From JBHIER01 sp046760705 [NCBI: bacterium] (GTDB lineage Bacteria; JBHIER01; G020348925): a DNA stretch of 7,332 bases. The DNA is taken from positions 1 to 7,332 of the forward strand of contig JBHIER010000161.1 of assembly GCA_046760705.1 (NCBI GenBank), in the 5' to 3' direction. The notes beneath the pieces were generated by a model. It made no database searches. It was not told the origin of the DNA and saw nothing but the letters and a program-made list of their open reading frames with translations. Numbering within the stretch: position 1 is the stretch's first letter; each line of letters opens with the position of its first letter. A program made the position numbers and the translations under genes. Positions 1-5,449 of this stretch are shown piece after piece.

Positions 1-1874
1 TGGTCATAGTCCGCTGCCCACAGTTCGTATGCAGTTGGTTCGGGAGGCAGCTCCAGAATGATGTTTACGACCCTGACCACATCAGTCACATCAACGCGCC
101 CGTCCTTGTTGACATCGCCCTTCTCTCCCATCAGCCAGTCATTTTTGTAAATGCTAAGCCCCCCTGTGCTGTTGGCTAGATAGATGTAATTCTGATCGGA
201 AGCAACTCCCAGACAACCATCCGATGACTCGACCCAGCCAACAACCCTCGGATTTGACGGTGAGGACGTATCGACTATAACTGAATAATGCCCATAGGCC
301 ATATAGGCATAGGGTCCTGAAACAGAGATGTCTACGGACGACCTTCCGCCGGGTGTATGAACATGACCCAATTCTTGGAGATTAACCGGGTCAGACACAT
401 CAACTATCAATAGGCCGGCGTCTGCACCAAGATAGGCTAAATCATTCACAATATTGACTGCGAATGGATATCTGCCTGAGAGATTATCTACCTCTTTCGG
501 ATGAACAGGATCAGATATATCCACTACACGCAAGCCATCGTCGGCCAGGTAAGCGTAGCCGTCTGAAACGTCAACGTCTCGCACCAAACCCTTTGACGGG
601 AAGAATCCCACCTCATAAGGGTTTATCAGATCTGAGACATCGATGATGTTCATACCTGAATCGCCCTGGGTTACAAAGACATAGTTGCCAGAGACAGATA
701 GGGAATTGAGTATTATGGGGGTGGCATAATGAACAATCCCCCTGAAGCGGCTCACCGCTATTGGATTGGCAGGATCAGAGACATCTATTATCCACAAACC
801 TGTGGTGTCCTGAGGTGAATGAGGGAAATTGACCACATAGGCATAGTCGCCAGCCACAACAACATCAATGGCAGACCCGTAGGTATAACAGTTGCCCGCC
901 TCTTTCGGATTTGTCGGATCGGAGATGTCAATAATCCATAAACCCGCATAACCGTCAGCCAGGTAGGCATAGCTTTCCGACAGTTCAACCTCACAAGCAA
1001 TGTCCCCTGCTGGGGAGAAAGAAACTTCCTTCAGACTGTCGGGCGAGGAGATATCAACAACCCACAGGCCAAGACCAGTTGTGTAGGCTAAATCCTGTGA
1101 AACAGCCACTGAGAAGAAGTTATCCGTTACCGCAATCCCATAGGGCACATTCACCAGATCGAGGCTGCCCACCTCCATGTCCCAAAACGGCCTGGAGATG
1201 TCCAGAATACGAAACTCAGGATCCCCGGTGGATCCTACAAAAAGGTAGCCGCCCGTATAAACCAGACTCACAGGCCAGGCGTAATTGACTCCCAAACGTT
1301 GGGGATTTTCCGGATCAGACACATCAAAAAACCCGATTTCATATCCATCCCAAGCGGCAACACATAAAGTATCCCCTGCCACGGCGAGCCCAGTTACAAA
1401 TTCTCCAGGGGCCAGCATCCAATCCACCACCACTGGCTCGGGGGGTGAGGAGATATCAATGATGTATACCGCCCCTGGTATTTCATTACCGACATAGGCG
1501 TAACCTCCAGTTATTTCAATGATTATGGCACCCCCAGGGATATCTATCCCCCCTATTTCTGTGGGGTGGCAGGGGTCGGAGATATCAATGATCTGCAATC
1601 CATATCCCATGACCACGTAGGCATACTGCCCGCAAACATCAATGTCGCAGACTGTACCCGGTGTCAGTATCTCTCCAACAATTCGTGGATCAAAGGGATC
1701 GGAGACATCCATCACCTGAAAAAGGTCACCGTTGCCCATGTAGACGCAGCTATCTTGAACCGCTACGGCAAGGCACGGCCCCCATGCCCAGCGACCAATC
1801 AATGTCACATTGCTGTCCTCAAGAGCAGTGCTGGCTCTCGGTTGAGATATAGCCTGCCTTACTTTTGGCTTCAT
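1..1874 (-). CDS. LVIVD-repeat beta-propeller protein with C-terminal type I dockerin (3' end cut by window edge)
   Basis: The minus strand stays open from 1874 to the window edge, giving 624 full codons. About twelve repeats of roughly 40-60 residues each end in a strand like LWIIDISDPTNP, LQIIDISDPCHP or LRVVDISDPVHP, the signature of LVIVD repeats, which fold as beta-propeller blades. Twelve would fit two propellers. A dockerin F-hand follows (GDVNKDGRVDVTD), with Asp/Asn at the calcium-ligand positions. The start of a second one (AADYD) lies at the edge. Dockerins bind cohesins; outside cellulosome-making clostridia their partners are mostly unknown. The protein should act outside the cytoplasm, but the ATG start chosen gives a polar N-terminus (MKPKVRQAISQPRAS) with no signal peptide. 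A GTG at 1935-1937 would add VKYWGFLCLL, a short signal-like stretch followed by polar residues. Neither start has a well-placed ribosome site. The product class is sure; the start, and whether the 5' end is intact, are not. Confidence 0.85.
   Translation of the reverse strand, partial: MKPKVRQAISQPRASTALEDSNVTLIGRWAWGPCLAVAVQDSCVYMGNGDLFQVMDVSDPFDPRIVGEILTPGTVCDIDVCGQYAYVVMGYGLQIIDISDPCHPTEIGGIDIPGGAIIIEITGGYAYVGNEIPGAVYIIDISSPPEPVVVDWMLAPGEFVTGLAVAGDTLCVAAWDGYEIGFFDVSDPENPQRLGVNYAWPVSLVYTGGYLFVGSTGDPEFRILDISRPFWDMEVGSLDLVNVPYGIAVTDNFFSVAVSQDLAYTTGLGLWVVDISSPDSLKEVSFSPAGDIACEVELSESYAYLADGYAGLWIIDISDPTNPKEAGNCYTYGSAIDVVVAGDYAYVVNFPHSPQDTTGLWIIDVSDPANPIAVSRFRGIVHYATPIILNSLSVSGNYVFVTQGDSGMNIIDVSDLINPYEVGFFPSKGLVRDVDVSDGYAYLADDGLRVVDISDPVHPKEVDNLSGRYPFAVNIVNDLAYLGADAGLLIVDVSDPVNLQELGHVHTPGGRSSVDISVSGPYAYMAYGHYSVIVDTSSPSNPRVVGWVESSDGCLGVASDQNYIYLANSTGGLSIYKNDWLMGEKGDVNKDGRVDVTDVVRVVNIILELPPEPTAYELWAADYD
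30..119 (-). other. Dockerin type I domain, first F-hand and linker (domain continues past window edge)
   Basis: The translation reads GDVNKDGRVDVTDVVRVV followed by NIIL and a proline-rich ELPPEP linker. The acidic and Asn residues fall at loop positions 1, 3, 5, 9 and 12 of the calcium-binding dockerin repeat. The conserved helix (DVVRVVNIIL) matches the usual DVV.LVNIIL form. The second repeat would begin at AADYD, right at the window edge, so its completeness cannot be judged here. Confidence 0.85.
158..1802 (-). repeat. Array of about twelve LVIVD protein repeats
   Basis: This is the coding segment of the tandem LVIVD blades. The repeated core is a hydrophobic strand ending in (V/I)D(V/I)S(D/S)P, preceded by a second conserved strand of the type YAYLAD, YAYVVN or YAYVGN. 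Two units diverge: the fifth reads FRILDISRPFWD, and the twelfth reads YSVIVDTSSPSNP with the aspartate shifted. The copies differ at the DNA level, so this is an old protein repeat rather than a recent DNA duplication. Confidence 0.8.
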
Positions 1875-2148
1875 GATTGCGACCGATCCTCTTGACCAAC
1901 TCTCCTTCAATAGACACAAGAATCCCCAATACTTCACCCTGGGCAAGCACGGGGCTCTTAAAAGATATATGCAGAGATATATGCAGAGTAATCTTTTGGT
2001 TTGGGTATATTCTTCTGAGAGAGAGGAGGAACAAGATTGCTCATCCCCTTTCAAATTTGGAATTTTCTCACTTTCTCCAACGCAAAATAACCAAAAAGTG
2101 GGTGAACGTCAAGCAAAAAATCAGAGCTTCACCGAGTCTGGAGAACCC
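1875..2148. other. Intergenic spacer between the YkuD-like gene and the LVIVD/dockerin gene
   Basis: No convincing gene was found here on either strand. The frame of the LVIVD gene stays open upstream to about 2110 without a good start other than the GTG at 1935-1937. The spacer holds the 12-bp tandem repeat at 1963-1988. On the minus strand just past the YkuD-like stop, a weak CAGA/TCTG stem (about 2121-2139) is followed by six T; it could be a poor terminator but is too short to call. AT content is higher than in the flanking genes. Confidence 0.5.
1963..1988. repeat. 12-bp tandem duplication upstream of the LVIVD gene
   Basis: The unit AGATATATGCAG occurs twice head to tail (1963-1974 and 1975-1986), and the first two bases of a third copy follow. 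It lies 26 bases before the alternative GTG start of the minus-strand LVIVD gene. This looks like a recent slippage duplication; no function is evident. Confidence 0.85.
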
Positions 2149-2949
2149 CTATATCGGTAATGACAGGACCCTGATGCGGCCTCGTTTCAGTTCGTCCTCG
2201 GGAAGCTGCACTAAGAGAGGCCTCTTCCGTGGGTCGAGCCGGCGGATCACTGTGAGGAGATGCTTTTTGGACATGGCGGTGCATCCGGCCGTCGGTTGGC
2301 CAGGTCCACGCCAGACGTGGAGGAAGATGGCGCTTCCCATCCCTTTGAGGGTCGGATTCATGTTGTGCTTCACAACAATACCCAGCTCGTAGAGGCGATC
2401 ATCCCGCCTCATTCTCTCGAAGGTTTTCCAGAAGTGGTGAGGATTCTTTTCGGTCGAGTCAGCCAACGAGACCCACCGATTGTAGTCCGCTGAGCCGATG
2501 TCGTCGATGAAATAGTCGTCTTCGGTCGCTTGGCGATAGGGAAAGGAGCTCCCTGAGGGCCGTTGCGGTTCATAGCCGAAGACCGTCCCCAACTCAAATA
2601 TTCCCGCCGGTGTTCTCCCATCCCCTTCGATTTTATGCCGACCGGGCAGACCGAAGGCATGCAGGCCGACTCCCCAGGCGAGGCCATTTCTGCCGAGGAC
2701 GACGGGTATTTCGTCACCCTCCATCTTCCAGCCAACCTCCGTTCGGGAGTAGAGCCTTAGGGTAGCTTCGGAATCGTCCCAGGACGGTGCGGTCACCAAG
2801 AGGAGCTGGTCCGTCTTTTCAGGAACGGAGAGTGGTTCGATGTAACGGCCCATATCATCGGACGTTTCCACGCACGCCGAAAGAGAAAGGAGGATAAAGA
2901 CTGGGAACATCCGGAAAAAAGCCACGAGTTCTCTCAAAAAAACCCCCAT
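2149..2949 (-). CDS. YkuD-family L,D-transpeptidase-like lipoprotein
   Basis: This is a 266-residue protein of the L,D-transpeptidase catalytic (YkuD) superfamily, in the branch with a GCxA(M/L) active site. Such enzymes form or edit 3-3 peptidoglycan cross-links or link lipoproteins to the wall. The N-terminus (FPVFILLSLSAC) is a lipoprotein signal with lipobox LSAC, so Cys26 should be lipidated and the enzyme face the periplasm. The EGDGRTPAGIF motif (residues 108-118) is typical of the family. The catalytic pair is His211 in FLHVWRG and Cys223 in PTAGCTAMS. The usual SHGC is TAGC here, which is normal for this branch. The ATG at 2947-2949 was chosen because GGGGGAG lies five bases upstream; the GTG at 2991 has no such site and would push the signal peptide inward. 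Valine at position +2 predicts an outer-membrane rather than retained lipoprotein. Peptidoglycan substrate is inferred. Confidence 0.88.
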   Translation of the reverse strand: MGVFLRELVAFFRMFPVFILLSLSACVETSDDMGRYIEPLSVPEKTDQLLLVTAPSWDDSEATLRLYSRTEVGWKMEGDEIPVVLGRNGLAWGVGLHAFGLPGRHKIEGDGRTPAGIFELGTVFGYEPQRPSGSSFPYRQATEDDYFIDDIGSADYNRWVSLADSTEKNPHHFWKTFERMRRDDRLYELGIVVKHNMNPTLKGMGSAIFLHVWRGPGQPTAGCTAMSKKHLLTVIRRLDPRKRPLLVQLPEDELKRGRIRVLSLPI

Positions 2950-2954
2950 CAATG

Positions 2955-2961
2955 CTCCCCC
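2955..2961 (-). promoter_or_regulatory. Ribosome binding site fixing the start of the YkuD-like lipoprotein
   Basis: GGGGGAG on the minus strand ends five bases before the ATG at 2947-2949. This decides against the longer reading from the GTG at 2991. Confidence 0.75.
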
Positions 2962-3095
2962 ATACGGGTCGATAGAAAACCTACCATACACAATAACTCA
3001 CAGGGGTGGGCTTTGTTCCGAGCCCTGATCCTGAGGTCCTCCCAGCACCGATCGGGAAGGATTGGCAGAAAAGGCCCCCCGAGTGAAATTTTGAC

Positions 3096-3124
3096 TTGAC
3101 AGCTTATCCAAATTTGAGTATTTT
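3096..3124 (+). promoter_or_regulatory. Sigma-70-type promoter of the membrane protein gene
   Basis: A perfect -35 TTGACA (3096-3101) is separated by exactly 17 bases from TATTTT (3119-3124), a four-of-six match to the -10 consensus. Transcription would begin near 3131, leaving an untranslated leader of about 73 bases before the ATG at 3204. This supports the downstream start codon over the in-frame TTG at 3096. Confidence 0.6.
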
Positions 3125-3138
3125 GAGACGCTCAAAAT
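3120..3138. promoter_or_regulatory. Palindrome over the -10 element and transcription start; possible operator
   Basis: ATTTTGAG and CTCAAAAT form a perfect 8-bp inverted repeat around the three bases ACG. Further TTGAG half-sites occur at 3114-3118 and 3138-3142. The location, over the -10 element and predicted +1, is typical of a repressor operator. It could instead form a small hairpin at the very 5' end of the transcript. No regulator gene for it is recognised in the window. Confidence 0.45.
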
Positions 3139-3191
3139 TGAGTCGGATGGAAGAGTCTAACACGGAGCTGACTAAAAAGTCATTGAGCGTT

Positions 3192-3197
3192 GGGAGG
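3192..3197 (+). promoter_or_regulatory. Ribosome binding site deciding the start of the membrane protein
   Basis: GGGAGG lies six bases before the ATG at 3204, an ideal spacing. No comparable site precedes the in-frame alternatives further upstream. Confidence 0.75.
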
Positions 3198-3203
3198 ATC
3201 AAA

Positions 3204-4325
3204 ATGGAGGGAATCGAACGGAATGTGCCCACCCTGATCGACCGGAAGACCGAAAAGACGAGGCACAGACTGACTATGGACATCACCGGATGCGAAGATG
3301 CGGCCAGAGCGTATCTTGAGAGCTTGGGCGTCGAATTCAAAATCGATGGGGACCGTCACACCGCCATGATCACTCTGGACACTGAGAACGAGGCCGAAAA
3401 AGCTGCTCTGGATCGGCTCATAACCGATGCCGGAGTGGGAAAGAACGTCGGAGGCTACGGCATTGTGAGGGCCCTGGCGTTCCCGCTGGAATTTCACGAG
3501 GAGGTTGAGGAGGCCGACTTCGGAAAAGTGGCCACAGCTACAACCGTGCAGATCGGTGGAAAGAAGAAGAGAGACACAAGTTTATGGTTGTGGGAATACC
3601 TTCTCCCCGTTCTGCTGGCCATCATCGTGGGGGTGGGCTATGCCGGTCTGGCCACCCACCAGCGGAACATGGAGACTTACACCAGTGTCAGCGTCGAGCA
3701 GTTGAGAGGCGATTGGTATCGGCAATATGTGAATGTTTCGGGCCTGAGCGCCTGGCTTCATCCGGTCACGAACAGATTCACCGTAAACTTCCCCATCGAC
3801 TCCATCATCACCGAAACAAAGAGGTTCGCTCTGCTCAAGATTGAAACCGACACCATCTTAGTGGTCGGGCCCACCGATGGTGCCAAAGGCACTTGGTATC
3901 CGAAAGAGATGCAGTTCGTCGGCGAAGGTGACAGTTTAGTCACATTTGTCCAACCGGACTCGGCGGACATCAATAAATACTCAGAGAATACGGTCGATCC
4001 GATGACGATCGAGTATAACAAGGTTGACAAGATCAGGAAATTTTTCGAAGAGGGGAGAAGGAAGAAGGATGTGCAATTGAGCGGAGTTGTCCTCTTCGAG
4101 GATGACGACTTTTACATGCCAGTCAAAAAGGGCCGCATGAAGCTTATTCCGCAGAATGAGCTTCAGAAGCTCTATCTGGGTGCGGCCCGTGAGGCCACCG
4201 TCATGGGCCGGATGCGGTTCTACAAGTGGATCAACGAGGAGAACCCAAACAGGAGCAGAAGAGAAACCCAGATTGTCGGGGAATTTGACCTCGAGATGGT
4301 ACAGATCTGGGGCAAGTACCTGTAG
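3204..4325 (+). CDS. Single-pass membrane protein of unknown family
   Basis: This is a 373-residue protein that I do not recognise. The start is the ATG with GGGAGG six bases upstream. Three parts can be seen. Residues 1-125 are soluble, contain an alternating helix/strand pattern (from LTMDITGCEDAARAYLESLG onward) and end in a basic KKKR patch. Residues about 130-151 form one membrane segment (YLLPVLLAIIVGVGYAGLA). Residues about 152-373 are soluble. The basic patch before the membrane segment predicts N-in/C-out, so the large C-terminal domain would be periplasmic. That domain has two strand-rich sections that begin similarly (YVNVSG near residue 180 and VQLSG near 293). They might be related OB-fold-like modules, but this is only a guess from pattern. 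It is probably co-transcribed with the 42-residue membrane protein that starts 26 bases after its stop. No enzymatic motif was found. Confidence 0.85.
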   Translation: MEGIERNVPTLIDRKTEKTRHRLTMDITGCEDAARAYLESLGVEFKIDGDRHTAMITLDTENEAEKAALDRLITDAGVGKNVGGYGIVRALAFPLEFHEEVEEADFGKVATATTVQIGGKKKRDTSLWLWEYLLPVLLAIIVGVGYAGLATHQRNMETYTSVSVEQLRGDWYRQYVNVSGLSAWLHPVTNRFTVNFPIDSIITETKRFALLKIETDTILVVGPTDGAKGTWYPKEMQFVGEGDSLVTFVQPDSADINKYSENTVDPMTIEYNKVDKIRKFFEEGRRKKDVQLSGVVLFEDDDFYMPVKKGRMKLIPQNELQKLYLGAAREATVMGRMRFYKWINEENPNRSRRETQIVGEFDLEMVQIWGKYL

Positions 4326-4351
4326 CCTCAAGGCGAGGGGAGCGTTCACTT

Positions 4352-4480
4352 TTGGGCTGCCTCACGATCATCTGTGTCCTCCTGGCCATGGTCACGTCTG
4401 TTCTCGGATTTTTATACCAACCTTTGTGGGCGTTGACCGTCATCTTATTGCTGTTTGCCATCGTCTTCAAAAAAAGATAG
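4352..4480 (+). CDS. Small protein with two membrane segments (42 residues, TTG start)
   Basis: This is a short reading frame directly after the 373-residue membrane protein. From the TTG the product begins MGC and has two hydrophobic stretches, LTIICVLLAMVTSVLGFLY and LWALTVILLLFAIVF, joined by a short QP turn and ending in KKR before TAG. This is a classic small hairpin membrane protein with both ends on the cytoplasmic side. GAGGGGAG at 4335-4342 lies nine bases before the TTG. An in-frame ATG further in (4388-4390) would remove most of the first segment, so the TTG is preferred. The uninterrupted hydrophobicity with a basic tail is hard to explain as chance. Function is unknown; small hydrophobic proteins of this kind often stabilise or regulate a larger membrane partner, and the gene before it is the obvious candidate. 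Confidence 0.55.
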   Translation: MGCLTIICVLLAMVTSVLGFLYQPLWALTVILLLFAIVFKKR

Positions 4481-4531
4481 GCCGGTTTTTAGGGGAGTTT
4501 TCCGAGATCGACCCTCAGAGCAGACCCCGTA

Positions 4532-4611
4532 GGATTGCTTTCCCATCGTCATTGCGAAGAGCCCAGTCTCTTGGCACGGGACAAACTCCGATATGAGCGA
4601 CGAAGCAATCC
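4532..4611. repeat. 80-bp element with terminal inverted repeats, GCGAAGCAATC-type intergenic repeat
   Basis: GGATTGCTT (4532-4540) and AAGCAATCC (4603-4611) are perfect 9-bp inverted ends. Inside are CGTCATTGCGAAGAGC (4547-4562) and GAGCGACGAAGCAATCC (4595-4611). Together these resemble the dispersed bacterial repeat of the general form TCATTGCGAGGAGCG..GCGACGAAGCAATCC, here split by about 32 unrelated bases. It carries no coding capacity. It fits a palindromic intergenic repeat or a tiny non-autonomous element; copy number elsewhere cannot be seen. Confidence 0.55.
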
Positions 4612-4635
4612 CGACTTTATAAAGGGATGGCTTCG
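4601..4635. repeat. Inverted repeat sharing an arm with the 80-bp element
   Basis: CGAAGCAATCCC (4601-4612) and GGGATGGCTTCG (4624-4635) pair over 12 positions with one mismatch around an 11-base loop (GACTTTATAAA). Because the left arm is also the right end of the element at 4532-4611, the DNA or RNA could fold in two mutually exclusive ways. Confidence 0.6.
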
Positions 4636-4641
4636 CTTCTG

Positions 4642-4669
4642 AGGAACGCTCCCTTAAAGGAGCGTTCCT
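4642..4669 (+). terminator. Strong hairpin upstream of the nucleosidase; possible terminator or attenuator
   Basis: AGGAACGCTCC and GGAGCGTTCCT form a perfect 11-bp stem around CTTAAA. Only three T occur near the 3' side (CCTTTCCG), so it is a poor intrinsic terminator by the U-tract rule. It could end transcription from the upstream membrane-protein unit, act as an attenuator in the leader of the nucleosidase operon, or protect an RNA end. The hairpin is certain from sequence; its role is not. Confidence 0.4.
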
Positions 4670-4701
4670 TTCCGAATAAAACAGAAGAACTTGTGTTAAC
4701 T

Positions 4702-5397
4702 ATGAGGATCGGTGTCGTTTCGGCCTCAGGAAAAGAGAGCACGCCGTTACGATCAAAACTGAAAGAGATCGAAAGGGAGAAAGTCCACGGCCGACTCTGT
4801 CTCTTCCTTAGGCGTGGCAAAGAGGAAGTTATAGTCATCGAGAGCGGTTTCGGAAAAAAGCGTGGTGCCGCAGGAGCGCAACTGTTGATCGAACGATTCC
4901 GTCCCGATGCTCTCATCAATTGCGGAGCGGCTGGGGCGATATCGCCTCAGCGTCAGATTGGGGATGTGGTCATTTCTGAACGTGTGATCGAATACGATGT
5001 GACCGAGAGTGAGGGGCTGGAGCAAGTTGCCTATCCGGCCGATGCCAATCTCTTTAGGTGTGCCCTCCAGGTTCCGAAGGGAACCCTCCCTGAGGGGAGT
5101 ATTGTCACAGGCATTGTCCTCAGCGGCAATCCTGTGATAGAGACCAAAAGGAGAAGGGAGGGGCTGTGGAACCGTTTTCACGGGCAGTGCGTGGAACAGG
5201 AGGGAGCCGGCGTGGCTCGAGTGTGCGGGTTGCATAACATCCCTTGGATTGCCATCAGAGGGATGTCCGATCGAGCTGACGAGCACCTGCTCCGCGATTT
5301 CAAAGGAAATCTGGAGCAAGCTGCTGAGAACGCAGCCCTCGTCACCTTCGAATTGATTGAAACAATTTCCGCCTCTTCTACTGGGGCCAATCGGTAG
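4702..5397 (+). CDS. Nucleoside phosphorylase-family nucleosidase (MTA/SAH nucleosidase-like)
   Basis: This 231-residue protein belongs to the PNP/UDP phosphorylase family. The nearest subgroup is MTA/SAH nucleosidase, which cleaves the purine from methylthioadenosine or S-adenosylhomocysteine in the cytoplasm. The start MRIGVVSASGKE places Glu12 exactly where the water-activating Glu12 of MTA/SAH nucleosidase sits. INCGAAGAI (72-80) and IGDVVISERVIEYD (86-99) are family motifs. Residues 164-167 read VEQE: Glu165 and the ribose-binding Glu167 are kept, but the usual methionine between them is glutamine. Asp190 in RGMSDRAD matches the base-protonating aspartate. The altered pocket leaves the substrate open; related enzymes hydrolyse futalosine or adenosylhopane. 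ATG 4702 is chosen by family alignment; its ribosome site is weak (AGAAGAA, about 12 bases upstream). The glycosyltransferase follows after 52 bases. Confidence 0.82.
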   Translation: MRIGVVSASGKESTPLRSKLKEIEREKVHGRLCLFLRRGKEEVIVIESGFGKKRGAAGAQLLIERFRPDALINCGAAGAISPQRQIGDVVISERVIEYDVTESEGLEQVAYPADANLFRCALQVPKGTLPEGSIVTGIVLSGNPVIETKRRREGLWNRFHGQCVEQEGAGVARVCGLHNIPWIAIRGMSDRADEHLLRDFKGNLEQAAENAALVTFELIETISASSTGANR

Positions 5398-5449
5398 GGG
5401 GTGAACTTCCAGGTCTGTCCTGGGAAGGATCGTCCGCTCTCAGAGGGTC

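Larger units (their letters stand above)
2950..3203. other. Divergent intergenic region between the YkuD-like gene and the membrane protein gene
   Basis: The two genes point away from each other, so promoters for both should lie here. The rightward one is clear (3096-3124). No convincing leftward -35/-10 pair was found. The stretch 3000-3090 is GC-rich and shows no gene or strong hairpin. The reading frame of the rightward gene is open back to a TTG at 3096, but that codon is part of the -35 element. Confidence 0.6.
4481..4701. other. Repeat-rich spacer before the nucleosidase operon
   Basis: No gene is supported here. The frame of the nucleosidase is open back to an ATG at 4627, but that ATG lies inside an inverted-repeat arm and the extra residues (MASLLRNAPLKERSF) come from hairpin DNA. 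The spacer contains the GGATTGCTT/AAGCAATCC element (4532-4611), a second arm (4624-4635) and a strong 11-bp hairpin (4642-4669). TTTATAAA at 4616-4623 could serve as a -10 element, but no matching -35 is seen. Confidence 0.6.

Noticed and set aside
2113-2141. Intrinsic terminator after the YkuD-like gene
   Set aside because: A T6 run exists on the minus strand, but the preceding stem is only four pairs with poor extension.
1877-2392. 171-codon plus-strand reading frame and other plus-strand frames over the left part
   Set aside because: They run through the spacer and opposite the YkuD-like and LVIVD genes, have no recognisable motifs, and are explained as shadow frames.
2950-2991. Longer N-terminus of the YkuD-like protein from a GTG at 2989-2991
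   Set aside because: There is no ribosome binding site for it, and the lipoprotein signal would begin about 30 residues inside the protein; the ATG at 2947-2949 has GGGGGAG at ideal spacing.
3096-3203. N-terminal extension of the 373-residue membrane protein from a TTG at 3096
   Set aside because: The TTG is part of the TTGACA promoter element and has no ribosome site; the ATG at 3204 has GGGAGG six bases upstream.
3981-4349. 122-codon minus-strand frame opposite the membrane protein
   Set aside because: It is antisense to a well-supported gene, with no ribosome site or motif.
4156-4596. 146-codon plus-strand frame across the end of the membrane protein and the spacer
   Set aside because: It overlaps the real gene out of frame and reads through the repeat element; the small hydrophobic protein in another frame is far more protein-like.
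4627-4701. N-terminal extension of the nucleosidase from an ATG at 4627
   Set aside because: The added residues are encoded by the inverted-repeat arm and the 11-bp hairpin, and family members begin at MRIGVV.
4753-5319. 188-codon reading frame on the minus strand
   Set aside because: It lies wholly opposite the nucleosidase, whose motifs are clear, and shows no family features of its own.
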